This document shows, in pieces, positions 8,466 through 16,689 of a stretch of DNA of 28,120 bases. Every line of letters starts with the position of its first letter. Within the stretch, counting starts at the first letter, position 1. The stretch spans positions 1 to 28,120 of the forward strand of contig UQQA01000016.1 in assembly GCA_900543105.1 (NCBI GenBank), read 5' to 3'. The notes under the pieces were generated by a model. It saw only the letters and a list, made by a program, of their open reading frames with translations. It was not told the origin of the DNA and did not search any database. Position numbers and translations under genes: made by a program. The stretch comes from an uncultured Ruminococcus sp. Its GTDB lineage: Bacteria; Bacillota; Clostridia; Oscillospirales; Ruminococcaceae.

Positions 8466-8501
8466 TTGGACAAGGCGGCTTTGACAAAGAAACCGCATTG
8501 A
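8466..8501 (+). CDS. Possible 11-residue leader peptide entering an RNA structure
   Basis: TTG at 8466 begins MDKAALTKKPH and stops with TGA at 8499-8501. GGAGGTG at 8453-8459 is a near-ideal ribosome site 6 nt upstream. The peptide has no recognised family. Its last codons and stop lie within the 5' strands of the stems at 8481-8531, so a translating ribosome would disturb that fold. An in-frame ATG at 8451 overlaps the ribosome site and is less likely. Confidence 0.35.
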   Translation: MDKAALTKKPH

Positions 8502-8601
8502 CAGGCTGTTGGCGCAGCGAATCAATGCGGTTGAAAAAGTTATGTTATATATCATAACCTCATACAAGTTAATTATAACATGGCTTTTTCTTCTTTGTCA
8601 A
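8481..8601 (+). ncRNA. Structured RNA element with a three-way junction (unknown family)
   Basis: Three nested stems are visible. P1 pairs TTGACAAAGAA (8481-8491) with TTCTTTGTCAA (8591-8601). P2 pairs ACCGCATTGA (8492-8501) with TCAATGCGGT (8522-8531) and contains a GCTG/CAGC inner stem (8505-8508/8515-8518). P3 pairs the 15 nt at 8534-8548 with 8575-8589. Two positions of P3 are G-U pairs on the + strand and would be A-C mismatches on the other, so the functional RNA is probably the + strand. It lies between the ImmA/IrrE gene and the DUF4417 gene. It may be a cis-acting leader, a small RNA, or a palindromic mobile repeat. I do not recognise a known family. Confidence 0.5.
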
Positions 8602-8670
8602 TTAACATAATTCACAAAATAATTAAAGTTTTTTGAATTTTCTTGACTTGAAGAAAGGAGTCAGTACAAA

Positions 8671-9423
8671 TTGAAAAGAAACGAAAATTTAATATCCCTG
8701 CTGAATCTAAGCTATCTTAATTATTCCAACAGGACAAAGGCTTGCGGTTGTATGGATTTGCCTGCAATTTCGTGCAATGTTAAGACTTTTCCCGATTACA
8801 TAGCTTTATACAGTGAGCCGGGATTGTATCATAAAACAGAGAGAACAGCAATTGCTTTCTTCGAGTTTGATGAAGACTTTGATGGCAAGTTTGGCTTGTT
8901 TTGGGCGATTTACTATAATGTCGAGGAACGTTTGGAATATTTTGCCAACCGATTTAAAGACGTTAAGTATGTTATAATTCCCGATTATTCGGAACTTGGT
9001 GATATTCACAAGGTTGAGAATAATTATCGCCTGTTTAAGGGCAGAATTGTCGCTTTATGGTTTATGTTTGTTATCGGTGCAGTTGTAATACCGAATATTA
9101 CGTTTCCAACAGAGGAAAGTGCCGATTTTGCACTTGACGGATATGAAAATTGTTCGGTGGCAGCTTTCAGCACAAAGGGACATATGAGTGAACCTGCTGA
9201 AAATCAGCGATTAAGAAATAATATTCGTTTGACCGTTGATAAAATGCAAAATCTTAAGACGATAATTGTCTATGATGTGTGCAGTACAAATGAAGCTACG
9301 CTTGACACGTTTGCTTATGCTGTCAGCAGGAAAATTGAAATAATTATTCCTGATAATACTTTGAAATGCCGTAATATGGAGTTGTATCTTAAAAGAAACG
9401 AGTCCCGAAAGGCGGTGGTGTAA
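8671..9423 (+). CDS. DUF4417 family protein
   Basis: This 250-residue protein has the features I associate with DUF4417: the IIPDYSELGD segment, then a region rich in aromatic residues (RLFKGRIVALWFMFVIGAVV), IPNITF, a FALDGYENCSVAAFSTKG segment, and a closing TIIVYDV strand. The family's biochemical function is not known to me. The start is TTG at 8671 with AGGAG at 8656-8660. The stop overlaps the next start as TAATG, so it is translationally coupled to the toxin-like gene. A weak candidate promoter (TTGTCA 8595-8600, 17 bp, AATAAT) overlaps the end of the RNA structure. A phage origin for this block is possible but unproven. Confidence 0.72.
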   Translation: MKRNENLISLLNLSYLNYSNRTKACGCMDLPAISCNVKTFPDYIALYSEPGLYHKTERTAIAFFEFDEDFDGKFGLFWAIYYNVEERLEYFANRFKDVKYVIIPDYSELGDIHKVENNYRLFKGRIVALWFMFVIGAVVIPNITFPTEESADFALDGYENCSVAAFSTKGHMSEPAENQRLRNNIRLTVDKMQNLKTIIVYDVCSTNEATLDTFAYAVSRKIEIIIPDNTLKCRNMELYLKRNESRKAVV

Positions 9424-9851
9424 TGAACCACGCTGATTCAGGACTTGCACACGGCACAAGCGGCTCACCACAGCTTACTGTTGAAAATGGTGAAGCTGAT
9501 ATTAAGGCGAGGGAGAATGAAGAAAGAATAATGTCAGAAAATTCCTTGCCATCTGATGACTCACAATTAAAACATATTTTCCGAAATGCTGAGGGGCATT
9601 TATCGGATACTCCTGAGAATAGAAGAAAATTGGTAACTTTATCAAATGATTCCTCAAAATTTCAGGGAAAAGATGTTTACGGAAATTCGTGGAATTCGGA
9701 TATTCTTAGCGATGGATCACAATTGTGGGTAAGATACAGAAATGGTGTTATTAATAATGGCGGAAAAACTTATCCACCGAGAGAATGGGATGATGACACA
9801 GGATTTAATTTGAATCCTAAAAGAAATAATACATGGAGGAAAAAGAAATGA
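9423..9851 (+). CDS. Orphan polymorphic-toxin C-terminal domain, putative RNase toxin
   Basis: This 142-residue protein has a low-complexity N-terminal part (1-48) and a compact C-terminal domain (about 49-128) with HIFRNAEGHLSDTPENRR (51-68), an ANDP-like SNDSSKF, then YGNSW, DGSQLWVRYRNG (98-108) and NNGG. From memory this pattern matches toxin domains at the C-terminus of Rhs, LXG and phage head proteins that are assigned to RNase-like folds; I could not confirm the family. No signal peptide or secretion domain precedes it, so it is a free-standing cassette. It starts on the TAATG overlap with the DUF4417 gene and ends on an ATGA overlap with the next gene, as toxin/immunity pairs often do. 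Confidence 0.62.
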   Translation: MNHADSGLAHGTSGSPQLTVENGEADIKARENEERIMSENSLPSDDSQLKHIFRNAEGHLSDTPENRRKLVTLSNDSSKFQGKDVYGNSWNSDILSDGSQLWVRYRNGVINNGGKTYPPREWDDDTGFNLNPKRNNTWRKKK

Positions 9852-10189
9852 ATATAAAGCGTTTATTTGTTACACTTTTCAGAGCCATTGATTGTTTAAA
9901 TGAAGAAAAGCCTAATAAAGATATGCAATGCTTCCTTGCAGATGCAAATCCTTATTTATTTAAAGACAGAAATGCCGCTGTTGCTGACGTTCAACATTCT
10001 TTTGAGGATTTTATTGGAAATGTTGATTTTAAAGACATATCTTCGCTGTATGATATTGTATATAATTATTTGAAGGTAAATTACTCGTTTGCAGATGAAT
10101 TTCTAAACATTTCTCAATCTGAATGGCGGGATTTGTGTAAGATAATAGATAATGAATGCGATGAGGAACAAACCTTGTTAGATATATAA
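9848..10189 (+). CDS. Putative immunity protein for the upstream toxin domain
   Basis: A small acidic, helical protein of 113 residues with no transmembrane segment, which includes CFLADANPYLFKDRNAAVAD. I do not know its family. Its role is inferred from position: its ATG overlaps the toxin stop (ATGA), so the two are made together. The start at 9848 is preferred to the in-frame ATG at 9833 because GGAGGA at 9835-9840 lies inside the longer version and is spaced 7 nt before 9848. A terminator follows within 20 bp. Confidence 0.6.
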   Translation: MNIKRLFVTLFRAIDCLNEEKPNKDMQCFLADANPYLFKDRNAAVADVQHSFEDFIGNVDFKDISSLYDIVYNYLKVNYSFADEFLNISQSEWRDLCKIIDNECDEEQTLLDI

Positions 10190-10208
10190 GTGTTATTTTT
10201 GACTTTAA

Positions 10209-10243
10209 GGGACTTATGCACAGAGCATAGGTCCTCTTTTTTT
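10209..10243 (+). terminator. Rho-independent terminator of the toxin/immunity operon
   Basis: GGGACTTATGC (10209-10219) pairs with GCATAGGTCCT (10225-10235) with two G-U pairs, around an ACAGA loop, and is followed by C and seven T residues (10237-10243). Confidence 0.88.
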
Positions 10244-10389
10244 ACCCTTGATAAGAATAAATATTCATATTTAATTTACAAAATATTAAGACACACCATA
10301 AATCAAACAAACCGTTACAAAAGAATTAACCCGAACTGTCATAAGCAAACTTTATCTGTCACTAACAATCCGTAAATATCGGCTGTTAC

Positions 10390-10406
10390 GGAGTTTTCGG
10401 CACTCC
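10390..10406. repeat. Small inverted repeat upstream of the transfer operon
   Basis: GGAGT (10390-10394) and ACTCC (10402-10406) flank a 7-bp loop. It is a weak hairpin in the otherwise AT-rich, gene-free stretch 10244-10485. I see nothing else there except the promoter-like region at 10424-10453. Confidence 0.3.
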
Positions 10407-10423
10407 TGTTCATAGTTCCCATT

Positions 10424-10453
10424 ATCAGCGATTTGATATAATAAAATCAGCGA
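10424..10453 (+). promoter_or_regulatory. Candidate transfer-operon promoter flanked by direct repeats
   Basis: TGATATAAT provides an extended -10 (TATAAT at 10437-10442), with no good -35. It is bracketed by two exact direct repeats ATCAGCGA (10424-10431 and 10446-10453), 22 bp apart from start to start, about two helical turns. This is a plausible operator pair for a regulator of conjugation genes. It lies 44 bp upstream of the lipoprotein start. Confidence 0.5.
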
Positions 10454-10485
10454 AAACAAAACTGCTGAATGAAGGGGATAGTGAA

Positions 10486-11412
10486 ATGAAGCTGAAAAGA
10501 ATATTCTGCCTTGTGCTGTCCGCAATGGTGATGCTCACAGGCTGTGTAAGTGCCGATGAAGAAGCGGAGCTTACGGGAGAGGAAAGAGAGCTTAATGCGG
10601 TCAAGCTGTGGTTTGAGAAAGAAATATACGATGAGGACGAGTTTACCGACCTTATTGACTATCAGTATTATGCAAGAACCATAGGACTTGAAAAGGACGG
10701 ACTTCTGGCACCCGATATGTGGGAGATATACTATTCCGACACAGTAAACATCAATAAGGAGATTGACGGAGCTGCCGTTTACCTCATACGTCTTAACCCC
10801 GATAAGCTTGTTGAAATATGGGCAGGGAACAACAAAACAACCGCCGATAAGATATATTCGGAGCTGGGTACAAGCCGAGATGAGTTCTGCCACAATTTCG
10901 GCTATACTGCAAATTCAATAGGATATGCCAAGAATCATAAGGAAAACAAGCTGACCTATCCCGAAAAGGAAGAACGTATCTTCGGTGCGGATAACGGAGA
11001 AAATCGTCAGACGGTGTTTGCAACTCATTTTCTGAAAGTAAATATCGCAGGAAAATACGGCGTTACATACGAAAGCACGGACGAGCTGCTTGAAATAAAG
11101 CAGCGTGACCTCTTGAAAAGCATCACCAAGCCGAAAACATATAACGTGTCGGATTTTGATTCTGCGGAGTTTGAGCCTGCATTTTATGTTGATAACATAG
11201 GCATAAAAAGACTTACCGTTCTGAACATTCCCAATGGCTGGGCAGATGCCACAGATACCGATGTTACTGTAATGTTCAATATTTCACCCTATTCCTACGG
11301 CTGTACCTCCGAGGATATTATTGATATTATCACAGATGATGTTCCACTGGAACATTTGGAAACAGAAATGCAAAACACAACCGAAACCATAACAGAGGGG
11401 AGTGCTGAATAA
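10486..11412 (+). CDS. Predicted lipoprotein, first gene of the transfer module
   Basis: A 308-residue protein with an N-terminal lipoprotein signal: charged start MKLKR, hydrophobic core, then LTGC (17-20), so Cys20 would be lipidated and the rest exposed outside the membrane. I do not recognise a family for the body of the protein. The C-terminal tail is acidic and Thr-rich and contains DVPLEHLE (285-292), encoded by one of four palindromic repeats in this module. The stop overlaps the next start (TAATG). Context suggests a surface part of the conjugation machine, but no partner is evident. Confidence 0.78.
   Translation: MKLKRIFCLVLSAMVMLTGCVSADEEAELTGEERELNAVKLWFEKEIYDEDEFTDLIDYQYYARTIGLEKDGLLAPDMWEIYYSDTVNINKEIDGAAVYLIRLNPDKLVEIWAGNNKTTADKIYSELGTSRDEFCHNFGYTANSIGYAKNHKENKLTYPEKEERIFGADNGENRQTVFATHFLKVNIAGKYGVTYESTDELLEIKQRDLLKSITKPKTYNVSDFDSAEFEPAFYVDNIGIKRLTVLNIPNGWADATDTDVTVMFNISPYSYGCTSEDIIDIITDDVPLEHLETEMQNTTETITEGSAE
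11339..11355. repeat. In-frame palindrome, copy 1
   Basis: ATGTTCCACTGGAACAT has perfect 8-bp arms around one base. It is read as D-V-P-L-E-H in the C-terminal tail of the lipoprotein. Three further copies lie at 20491, 24098 and 24152. Confidence 0.85.
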
Positions 11413-13634
11413 TGCTAGGAGATGATGCCTGCACCACGTTCATCGAGCTGTTAAAACGAATGATGGATATTTTCAGCTCAATGGAGGAGCGTAAGAGAAA
11501 TCAGGCAGGAAAGAAAATAAAGCCGCCAAAAATAAAGCTGGGTAAGCTGTCAAAAAGTGATTTTCGGAAGCTCCAAAAGGCAGGCTTTGATATAAAGTAC
11601 GTTACCGTTCCTGCCGAAAAGTCAGCCGAGGTTGAGAAAAATCTGCTGAAAATGGGCGGTTCGTTCTTTAAAACTGAGGTCGGGGACAGCAATAATGCCG
11701 TGTTTGCCGTTCCTGCAAGTCAGATAGATATGATACAGTCTGCTCTTAAACACGCTGTTGCAAAGGATTTGCAGGAAAATCCCGATAAAATAGCAGTAAA
11801 GGACGGAAAAGACCTTATTGATACCGAGGATATAGGACTTGTCCGCCGAGTGATGACCGACTGCGATATTCCTGTTGTAACCTTTAAAAATGATGATGAT
11901 AAGTATATGAATTTTGTCCCCAAGGAGTTTGAAGGACAGTATTCAAAGGCTTTGAAGGAAGCACAGGAAATCAAAAAGCAGGTGGACGGAATTGATGTTA
12001 CCCGATATGAACAGACCGCACCGCTGGATGATTTGGGATATGAAGCCTTTGTTGTGTTGCAGGACGAGGCGAGAGAAATTTACGCCGCCGCAAAAGCAGA
12101 TAACCTTGAAGTTTCCTTTGTGAAGCAGGGCGAAAATGTGGCGGTTATGTATGATACCGATATTTCCAAAAAGGTTGAAAAGGCAAGACAGGAATACAAG
12201 GACAGCCTTGAAATGAGCGAGGAATATATCATTGATGTGTATGACAACATCATAACCCTTGATATGGCTAAGCTGAATATTGAGGAGCTGAACACAGCCG
12301 ACACATATTTTATGCGTGTCCCCAACACAAAGGGGCAGGACTACATTCGCATTAAGCAGTCCGATTCCGAGCTTATCAACGGCGGCAAAACGCTGAAATC
12401 CGAGTTTGATTTTGATAAGCAGTATCCGGTGTACGATTCATCGGGAAAGGTGAAACGAGCCGTAAACGGAAGCGAGCTTGCAGGGTATTTCAATACACGA
12501 AACCGCAGGATAAACAAAGATACCGCTGTGTATAAATACGGAACGCAGGGTGGGGAGCTTCGGAGAATCGACCTTTTTAACTCCAAGAAAAACGAGCTTA
12601 TCAGCGTGAAAATGGGAAGCTGTACGGAGATGTCGGCGGCTCTCAGGGAGAGAGGTCTGAACGGCAAAACAATACAAAAGCTGCTTGAGGATATACATAA
12701 AGAGCTTAACGATAAACAGAAGGAGATTTTCGGATTTGCCGCAGAGAAAACAGAGATAGTCTATGCGGATATTCCCAATATAGGCGAATATCTGGCACAG
12801 GCTCAGCTTTCGCAGACGGTTATCGGAAAGGCGGAATGTATAGGCGAAATTCCCAAGGACAGCGGTTCAAAGTGCTGTGTTCTGGATAACAATACAAACA
12901 AATTTGCCGTTATCCCCGTAATGCCCGTGAGTGAGGTTCGGAGTATGCTGACACAGATGGGGTATTCGGAAATATCCGCAAAGGAAATTGCCGATAAGGT
13001 TGTGAGATCCTATCGTGAAACGGATATATCAGGTGATGTTGATATTAACGAGGAAAAATCACAGACGGTAAAAGCCGAAAGATATGATACGAACAATGCG
13101 GAGCTTGCGGATATGGGATATTACCGCTATGGCAGCAGTACGGTTATCATAAAGGACGATGCCGAAAGCTATCGGTATATGCAGATAGAAAAGGATACGC
13201 CAATGTCGGAGGTTGAAAAGGCTCTGCGTGAGGACTTCGGACTTATTGATGATGTGTCCGTTGCTGTTGCGATGAAACAGCTTGTAAATGACGGATATAT
13301 CACTGATGCAAAGACCAAGGAAACCGAGGAAGCAAGAGTTTGTCAGGTATCGGGAAATATGATTGAGGTTACATCAAAGCAGGACGGAAGCTCCGCAATG
13401 ATGCCAATGGACAGGATAGATACCGATATTCTGCAAAATATGGGTATTTCCGAAAAAGGTGCAAATGAAATCAAAAAGTCCTTTGAAAAGAATATCCGTG
13501 ACCGCAAAACTCCCGATAAACAGAAGCTCAGCGAGCTGAAAAGCTATGCTGCCGATAAAATCAAGGAGCTGTCCAATGCCGTTAAGGATAAGGCGGTATC
13601 TCTCGGCAGGAGCAAGGGAGGGCAGGAGCATTAA
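11412..13634 (+). CDS. Large soluble transfer-module protein with PcfB/DUF3801-like modules
   Basis: A 740-residue protein without signal or membrane segments. About residues 46-115 (LGKLSKSDFRKLQKAGFDIK and following) resemble the PcfB/DUF3801 fold: strand, helix, 'gvdF'-like segment, strand and closing helix. Similar-looking units may recur near 139-186 and 209-262. The C-terminus is Lys-rich. In Tn1549-type and pCF10-type elements a DUF3801/PcfB protein sits directly before the coupling protein, and this gene lies 2 bp before virD4, which supports a role as a relaxosome or coupling-protein partner. It is much longer than PcfB. The start is coupled to the lipoprotein stop (TAATG) behind GAGGGGAG. 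The assignment beyond position is tentative. Confidence 0.55.
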   Translation: MLGDDACTTFIELLKRMMDIFSSMEERKRNQAGKKIKPPKIKLGKLSKSDFRKLQKAGFDIKYVTVPAEKSAEVEKNLLKMGGSFFKTEVGDSNNAVFAVPASQIDMIQSALKHAVAKDLQENPDKIAVKDGKDLIDTEDIGLVRRVMTDCDIPVVTFKNDDDKYMNFVPKEFEGQYSKALKEAQEIKKQVDGIDVTRYEQTAPLDDLGYEAFVVLQDEAREIYAAAKADNLEVSFVKQGENVAVMYDTDISKKVEKARQEYKDSLEMSEEYIIDVYDNIITLDMAKLNIEELNTADTYFMRVPNTKGQDYIRIKQSDSELINGGKTLKSEFDFDKQYPVYDSSGKVKRAVNGSELAGYFNTRNRRINKDTAVYKYGTQGGELRRIDLFNSKKNELISVKMGSCTEMSAALRERGLNGKTIQKLLEDIHKELNDKQKEIFGFAAEKTEIVYADIPNIGEYLAQAQLSQTVIGKAECIGEIPKDSGSKCCVLDNNTNKFAVIPVMPVSEVRSMLTQMGYSEISAKEIADKVVRSYRETDISGDVDINEEKSQTVKAERYDTNNAELADMGYYRYGSSTVIIKDDAESYRYMQIEKDTPMSEVEKALREDFGLIDDVSVAVAMKQLVNDGYITDAKTKETEEARVCQVSGNMIEVTSKQDGSSAMMPMDRIDTDILQNMGISEKGANEIKKSFEKNIRDRKTPDKQKLSELKSYAADKIKELSNAVKDKAVSLGRSKGGQEH

Positions 13635-13636
13635 CT

Positions 13637-15790
13637 ATGGCTGCTAATATGGGAATCCCCGAAAAGAAAACAGATACGCTTCTGTATATAATCGTCATAG
13701 CTTGTGTAATTGCTTTCCCCGTAATCGTACTGTTCGGATATACCCTTGAAATGACCGCAGACAAGAACGGCAATATTCAGATATTTGAAGCGGTTGAAAG
13801 CATAGGGGAGTATATGACCCCTAACAATCTGGGCAATGCTTTTCTTGCGGTTATCAGGGGAACGGGAATGACACGAAATGCCTGTGTAATCGGATTTTTT
13901 GCAAGTCTGATAGCGGTTATGTACAGACTTGTGGGAAACGGAAAGCGTTATCACCGAAAGGGCGTTGAACACGGTTCTGCAAGGTGGGGAAACAGGCAGG
14001 AAAAGGAGATTATTGCCGATACCACAAAGAAAGGCTTTTACAACAACGTTATCTGTGCAAGCGATGTTTTTCTTGTTCTGGACCGAAAGGTGAGGGAGAA
14101 GAACGAAGCGGCGGAAGAAGCGGAGAACCGAAAGAAAAAGGGCAAGGCAAAACCGAAGAAAAATAAATCCGCAGAGCTTAACGGCACTGAAATATCAATA
14201 AAAGATGTTACGGGCAGGAGCAGGGAAGCGGAGAAGATAAAGCCGATGCTTAATCTTAATCAGATTATTCTCGGCGGTTCGGGAACGGGTAAATCGAGAT
14301 TTTTCGTTAAGCCGAATTTACTGCAATGCAACACTTCCTTTGTTGTGACCGACCCATCGGGCGAGCTGGTGGAATCCTGCGGAAAGATGCTGATAAATCA
14401 CGGCTATGAAATAAAGGTGTTCAATCTGAATGATATGAAGCATAGCTCCAACTACAACCCTTTCCATTATCTCCGTGACAGCACAGGCAAGATAAATTCC
14501 AACAATGTCATAAAAATGATAAACGTTTTTATGACCAACACAAAGGGTGAGGGAAACTCCGGCGATCCTTTCTGGGACGATGCCACACGTCTGCTGTTAT
14601 CGGCACTTTCCTTTCTGCTCATAGAAACGGGAACGGAGGAGGAACAGAACTTTGCAGGAGTCCTCGACCTTATCCACAAGGCTAAGGTTATCGAGGGCAA
14701 GGAAGAAGAAAAATCAGAGCTTGACCTGATGTTCGACAAGCGAAAAGAAAAAGCTCCGAAGGCTCTTTCCGTTCAGTATTATGAGGAATTCAAACAGGCG
14801 GCAGGAAAGACAATGCAAAGCATTTTAATTTCCACCACCACAAAGCTCCAGTATTTCAAGCTGGAAAACGTGCGTGACCTTACGCATACGGACAATATCC
14901 ACCTTGAAACCTTGGGAGATAAACCGACCGCCCTGTTTATCGTTATTCCGTCAACGGACACAACGTATAACTTTTTGGCGGCAATGATGTACACACAGCT
15001 TTTCGATACCCTCTATGATAGAGCAATAAATCATTATCACGGCAGACTGCCTTGTCACGTTCGCTTTATCTTAGATGAGTTTGCGAACGTGGGAAAGATA
15101 CCCGAATTTGAAAAGATACTTGCCACCTGCCGAAAGTTTGAGATTTCCGCACAGGTTATCCTGCAAAATCTCTCACAGCTGAAAAGAATGTATGAAAAAT
15201 CGTGGGAGGAGCTGCCCGGAAACTGCGACACGCTCATATATTTGGGCGGCAAAGACCAATTCACCAATGAATATTTATCAAAGGAGCTTGGCAAGGAAAC
15301 CATTGACCAGCTTTCCATAAATCAGACAAAGGGAAAGCAGGGCAGTTCGTCATACAACAATGCTATTCTCGGCAGAGAGCTTGCCACTATTGACGAGCTG
15401 ACCACTATGGATAACAACAACTGCATTGTAATGGTGCGAGGACTTTACCCGTTCTTCACCAATAAATTCAATCTTTCCGAGCATCCGAGATACGGAGAGC
15501 TGGGTGAGGATTGGCAGCCCGATACGGAAAAGGGCGAAACCAAATCGGATAATCCGTATATCTATTATCTTGACCGTTATGTTGAAACTCTCCCCGAAGT
15601 GGAATATATAGACTTTTCGGAGTTCCTTGATTCGGAAGCAGGGGAGGAGATAAACAGCATAAAGCTGCGTTTCGTAACCTCCGATGCGGAGGGTGCGGAA
15701 ATAGAGCCGCCTATCAGCATAATGGAGGATATATCATACGAAATACGCCAAAGGCTGGAATGCTGTATGGAGCTGTACAGTATTGCATAA
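13637..15790 (+). CDS. virD4: VirD4/TraG-type coupling ATPase of the conjugative type IV system
   Basis: This 717-residue protein links the DNA-relaxase substrate to the membrane channel and powers DNA export. Two N-terminal membrane segments (about 15-35 and 82-98) are followed by HGSARWG (112-118), Walker A GGSGTGKS (213-220), the TDPSGEL segment and Walker B RFILDE (476-481), then LQNLSQL and the family's C-terminal blocks. A Lys/Glu-rich insert (about 150-180) separates the HGSARWG region from the ATPase domain and looks disordered. The start is ATG at 13637, 2 bp after the previous stop, behind GGAGGGCAGGAG. All motor motifs look intact. Confidence 0.95.
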   Translation: MAANMGIPEKKTDTLLYIIVIACVIAFPVIVLFGYTLEMTADKNGNIQIFEAVESIGEYMTPNNLGNAFLAVIRGTGMTRNACVIGFFASLIAVMYRLVGNGKRYHRKGVEHGSARWGNRQEKEIIADTTKKGFYNNVICASDVFLVLDRKVREKNEAAEEAENRKKKGKAKPKKNKSAELNGTEISIKDVTGRSREAEKIKPMLNLNQIILGGSGTGKSRFFVKPNLLQCNTSFVVTDPSGELVESCGKMLINHGYEIKVFNLNDMKHSSNYNPFHYLRDSTGKINSNNVIKMINVFMTNTKGEGNSGDPFWDDATRLLLSALSFLLIETGTEEEQNFAGVLDLIHKAKVIEGKEEEKSELDLMFDKRKEKAPKALSVQYYEEFKQAAGKTMQSILISTTTKLQYFKLENVRDLTHTDNIHLETLGDKPTALFIVIPSTDTTYNFLAAMMYTQLFDTLYDRAINHYHGRLPCHVRFILDEFANVGKIPEFEKILATCRKFEISAQVILQNLSQLKRMYEKSWEELPGNCDTLIYLGGKDQFTNEYLSKELGKETIDQLSINQTKGKQGSSSYNNAILGRELATIDELTTMDNNNCIVMVRGLYPFFTNKFNLSEHPRYGELGEDWQPDTEKGETKSDNPYIYYLDRYVETLPEVEYIDFSEFLDSEAGEEINSIKLRFVTSDAEGAEIEPPISIMEDISYEIRQRLECCMELYSIA

Positions 15791-15814
15791 TTTAAATCAA
15801 AGGAGAACAAAACT

Positions 15815-16468
15815 ATGGAAATGAAAAGAAATGTCAAGGCAATCCTCAGAATTGAAAAGGATTCCGCTGTGGAAGAAATCGTGAACGATGTTCAGAACGA
15901 ATATCTTGCAAAGGGAGTTACCAAAAACGAGTTTGCAAAGCGTGTGCTTGCAGGAGAGTTTGAGGATATTTTCGATGAAAATATCGAAGCCTTTATGAGA
16001 AAATCAAAGCTCAGACTTCTTGATGATGACCGCAGACAGGAAATTGCAAGGGTTGAAATGACCGACTTCTGTGCAGAGGATATCTGCTACTTTATCAGCG
16101 ATATTGCAAAGGTTATCGGCAATGTTTCCGATGAATATTCGGAGCTTTTCAATATGCTTGACATTGCAGGCTTCAATTACAGTGCGGACGGCTTTATGCT
16201 TCCCAATATTATGTACATTGATGATTTAAAGGTTCATTCCGAAAGCCGTTCTGATATATCCATAACGCTTGATGCGGTAATCTCGGCGGCAAAGCTCCAC
16301 CCCAACACGGCAGGGACAAGCAAGGTACTTATTGCCTGTTATCCCGAAAGCGAAAATGTCAGACGGATAATGCGTGACCGCTGCTTTATGACCGTGGGAA
16401 ACAGCAACCTTATGCTGCTTATCGTTGATACCGACCGTATTGCAATAAGCGGATACAAGCCCTGCTAA
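15815..16468 (+). CDS. Conserved-looking hypothetical protein of the transfer operon
   Basis: A 217-residue soluble protein of unknown family. The N-terminal half is charged and helical, with a KGVTKNEFAKRVLAGEFEDI segment. The C-terminal half has strand-like segments (VLIACYPESENV, LMLLIVDTDRIAISGY). No catalytic motif is apparent. The start is supported by AAAGGAG at 15799-15805. It lies 24 bp after virD4 and its codon use matches its neighbours. Confidence 0.75.
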   Translation: MEMKRNVKAILRIEKDSAVEEIVNDVQNEYLAKGVTKNEFAKRVLAGEFEDIFDENIEAFMRKSKLRLLDDDRRQEIARVEMTDFCAEDICYFISDIAKVIGNVSDEYSELFNMLDIAGFNYSADGFMLPNIMYIDDLKVHSESRSDISITLDAVISAAKLHPNTAGTSKVLIACYPESENVRRIMRDRCFMTVGNSNLMLLIVDTDRIAISGYKPC

Positions 16469-16487
16469 CCTCCTGCATTTATGTAAT

Positions 16488-16655
16488 ATGGAGGAAACAA
16501 AGAAGCTCACTAAAGGTGAGATAGATGCGATAAACAAACTTATGGAACGGAAATCGGAGATAGTTTTAGAGCCGAGAAAAACAGGCTACCTGATTTATGA
16601 ATCAAAAAGAAAGCTGGTTTTCCGCACCGATAAGGAAGAAAATACAACTGAATAA
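16488..16655 (+). CDS. Small 55-residue hypothetical protein
   Basis: ATG at 16488 opens a 55-codon frame (MEETKKLTKGEIDAINKLME and onward) ending at TAA 16653-16655. The protein is charged, with a helical first half and a strand-like GYLIYES..KLVFR second half. There is no clear Shine-Dalgarno site before the ATG, which weakens the call. Support comes from position, codon use like the neighbours, and the hairpin and terminator that follow directly. Confidence 0.5.
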   Translation: MEETKKLTKGEIDAINKLMERKSEIVLEPRKTGYLIYESKRKLVFRTDKEENTTE

Positions 16656-16658
16656 CGG

Positions 16659-16678
16659 CGTCCCGAATGAGAGGGACG
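16659..16678 (+). repeat. Hairpin CGTCCC/GGGACG ahead of the internal terminator
   Basis: CGTCCC (16659-16664) pairs with GGGACG (16673-16678). A 9-bp direct repeat GAATGAGAG lies in its loop and again at 16686-16694, overlapping the 5' arm of the terminator. The two copies might allow alternative folds. Confidence 0.5.
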
Positions 16679-16689
16679 GAACAGCGAAT

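Noticed and set aside
8171..8473. 100-codon minus-strand frame within the XRE-ImmA gene
   Set aside because: It is antisense to the HEIGH metallopeptidase region, whose motifs prove the + strand gene.
8451..8501. A 16-residue version of the leader peptide starting at ATG 8451
   Set aside because: The GGAGGTG ribosome site lies inside that version, so the TTG at 8466 fits better.
10190..10375. 61-codon open frame on the + strand after the immunity gene
   Set aside because: It runs straight through a clear rho-independent terminator, has no suitable ribosome site and has the composition of AT-rich noncoding DNA.
16488..16655. The 55-residue frame as pure noncoding leader
   Set aside because: Codon use and a protein-like pattern argue for a gene, so it is kept as a low-confidence CDS despite the missing ribosome site.
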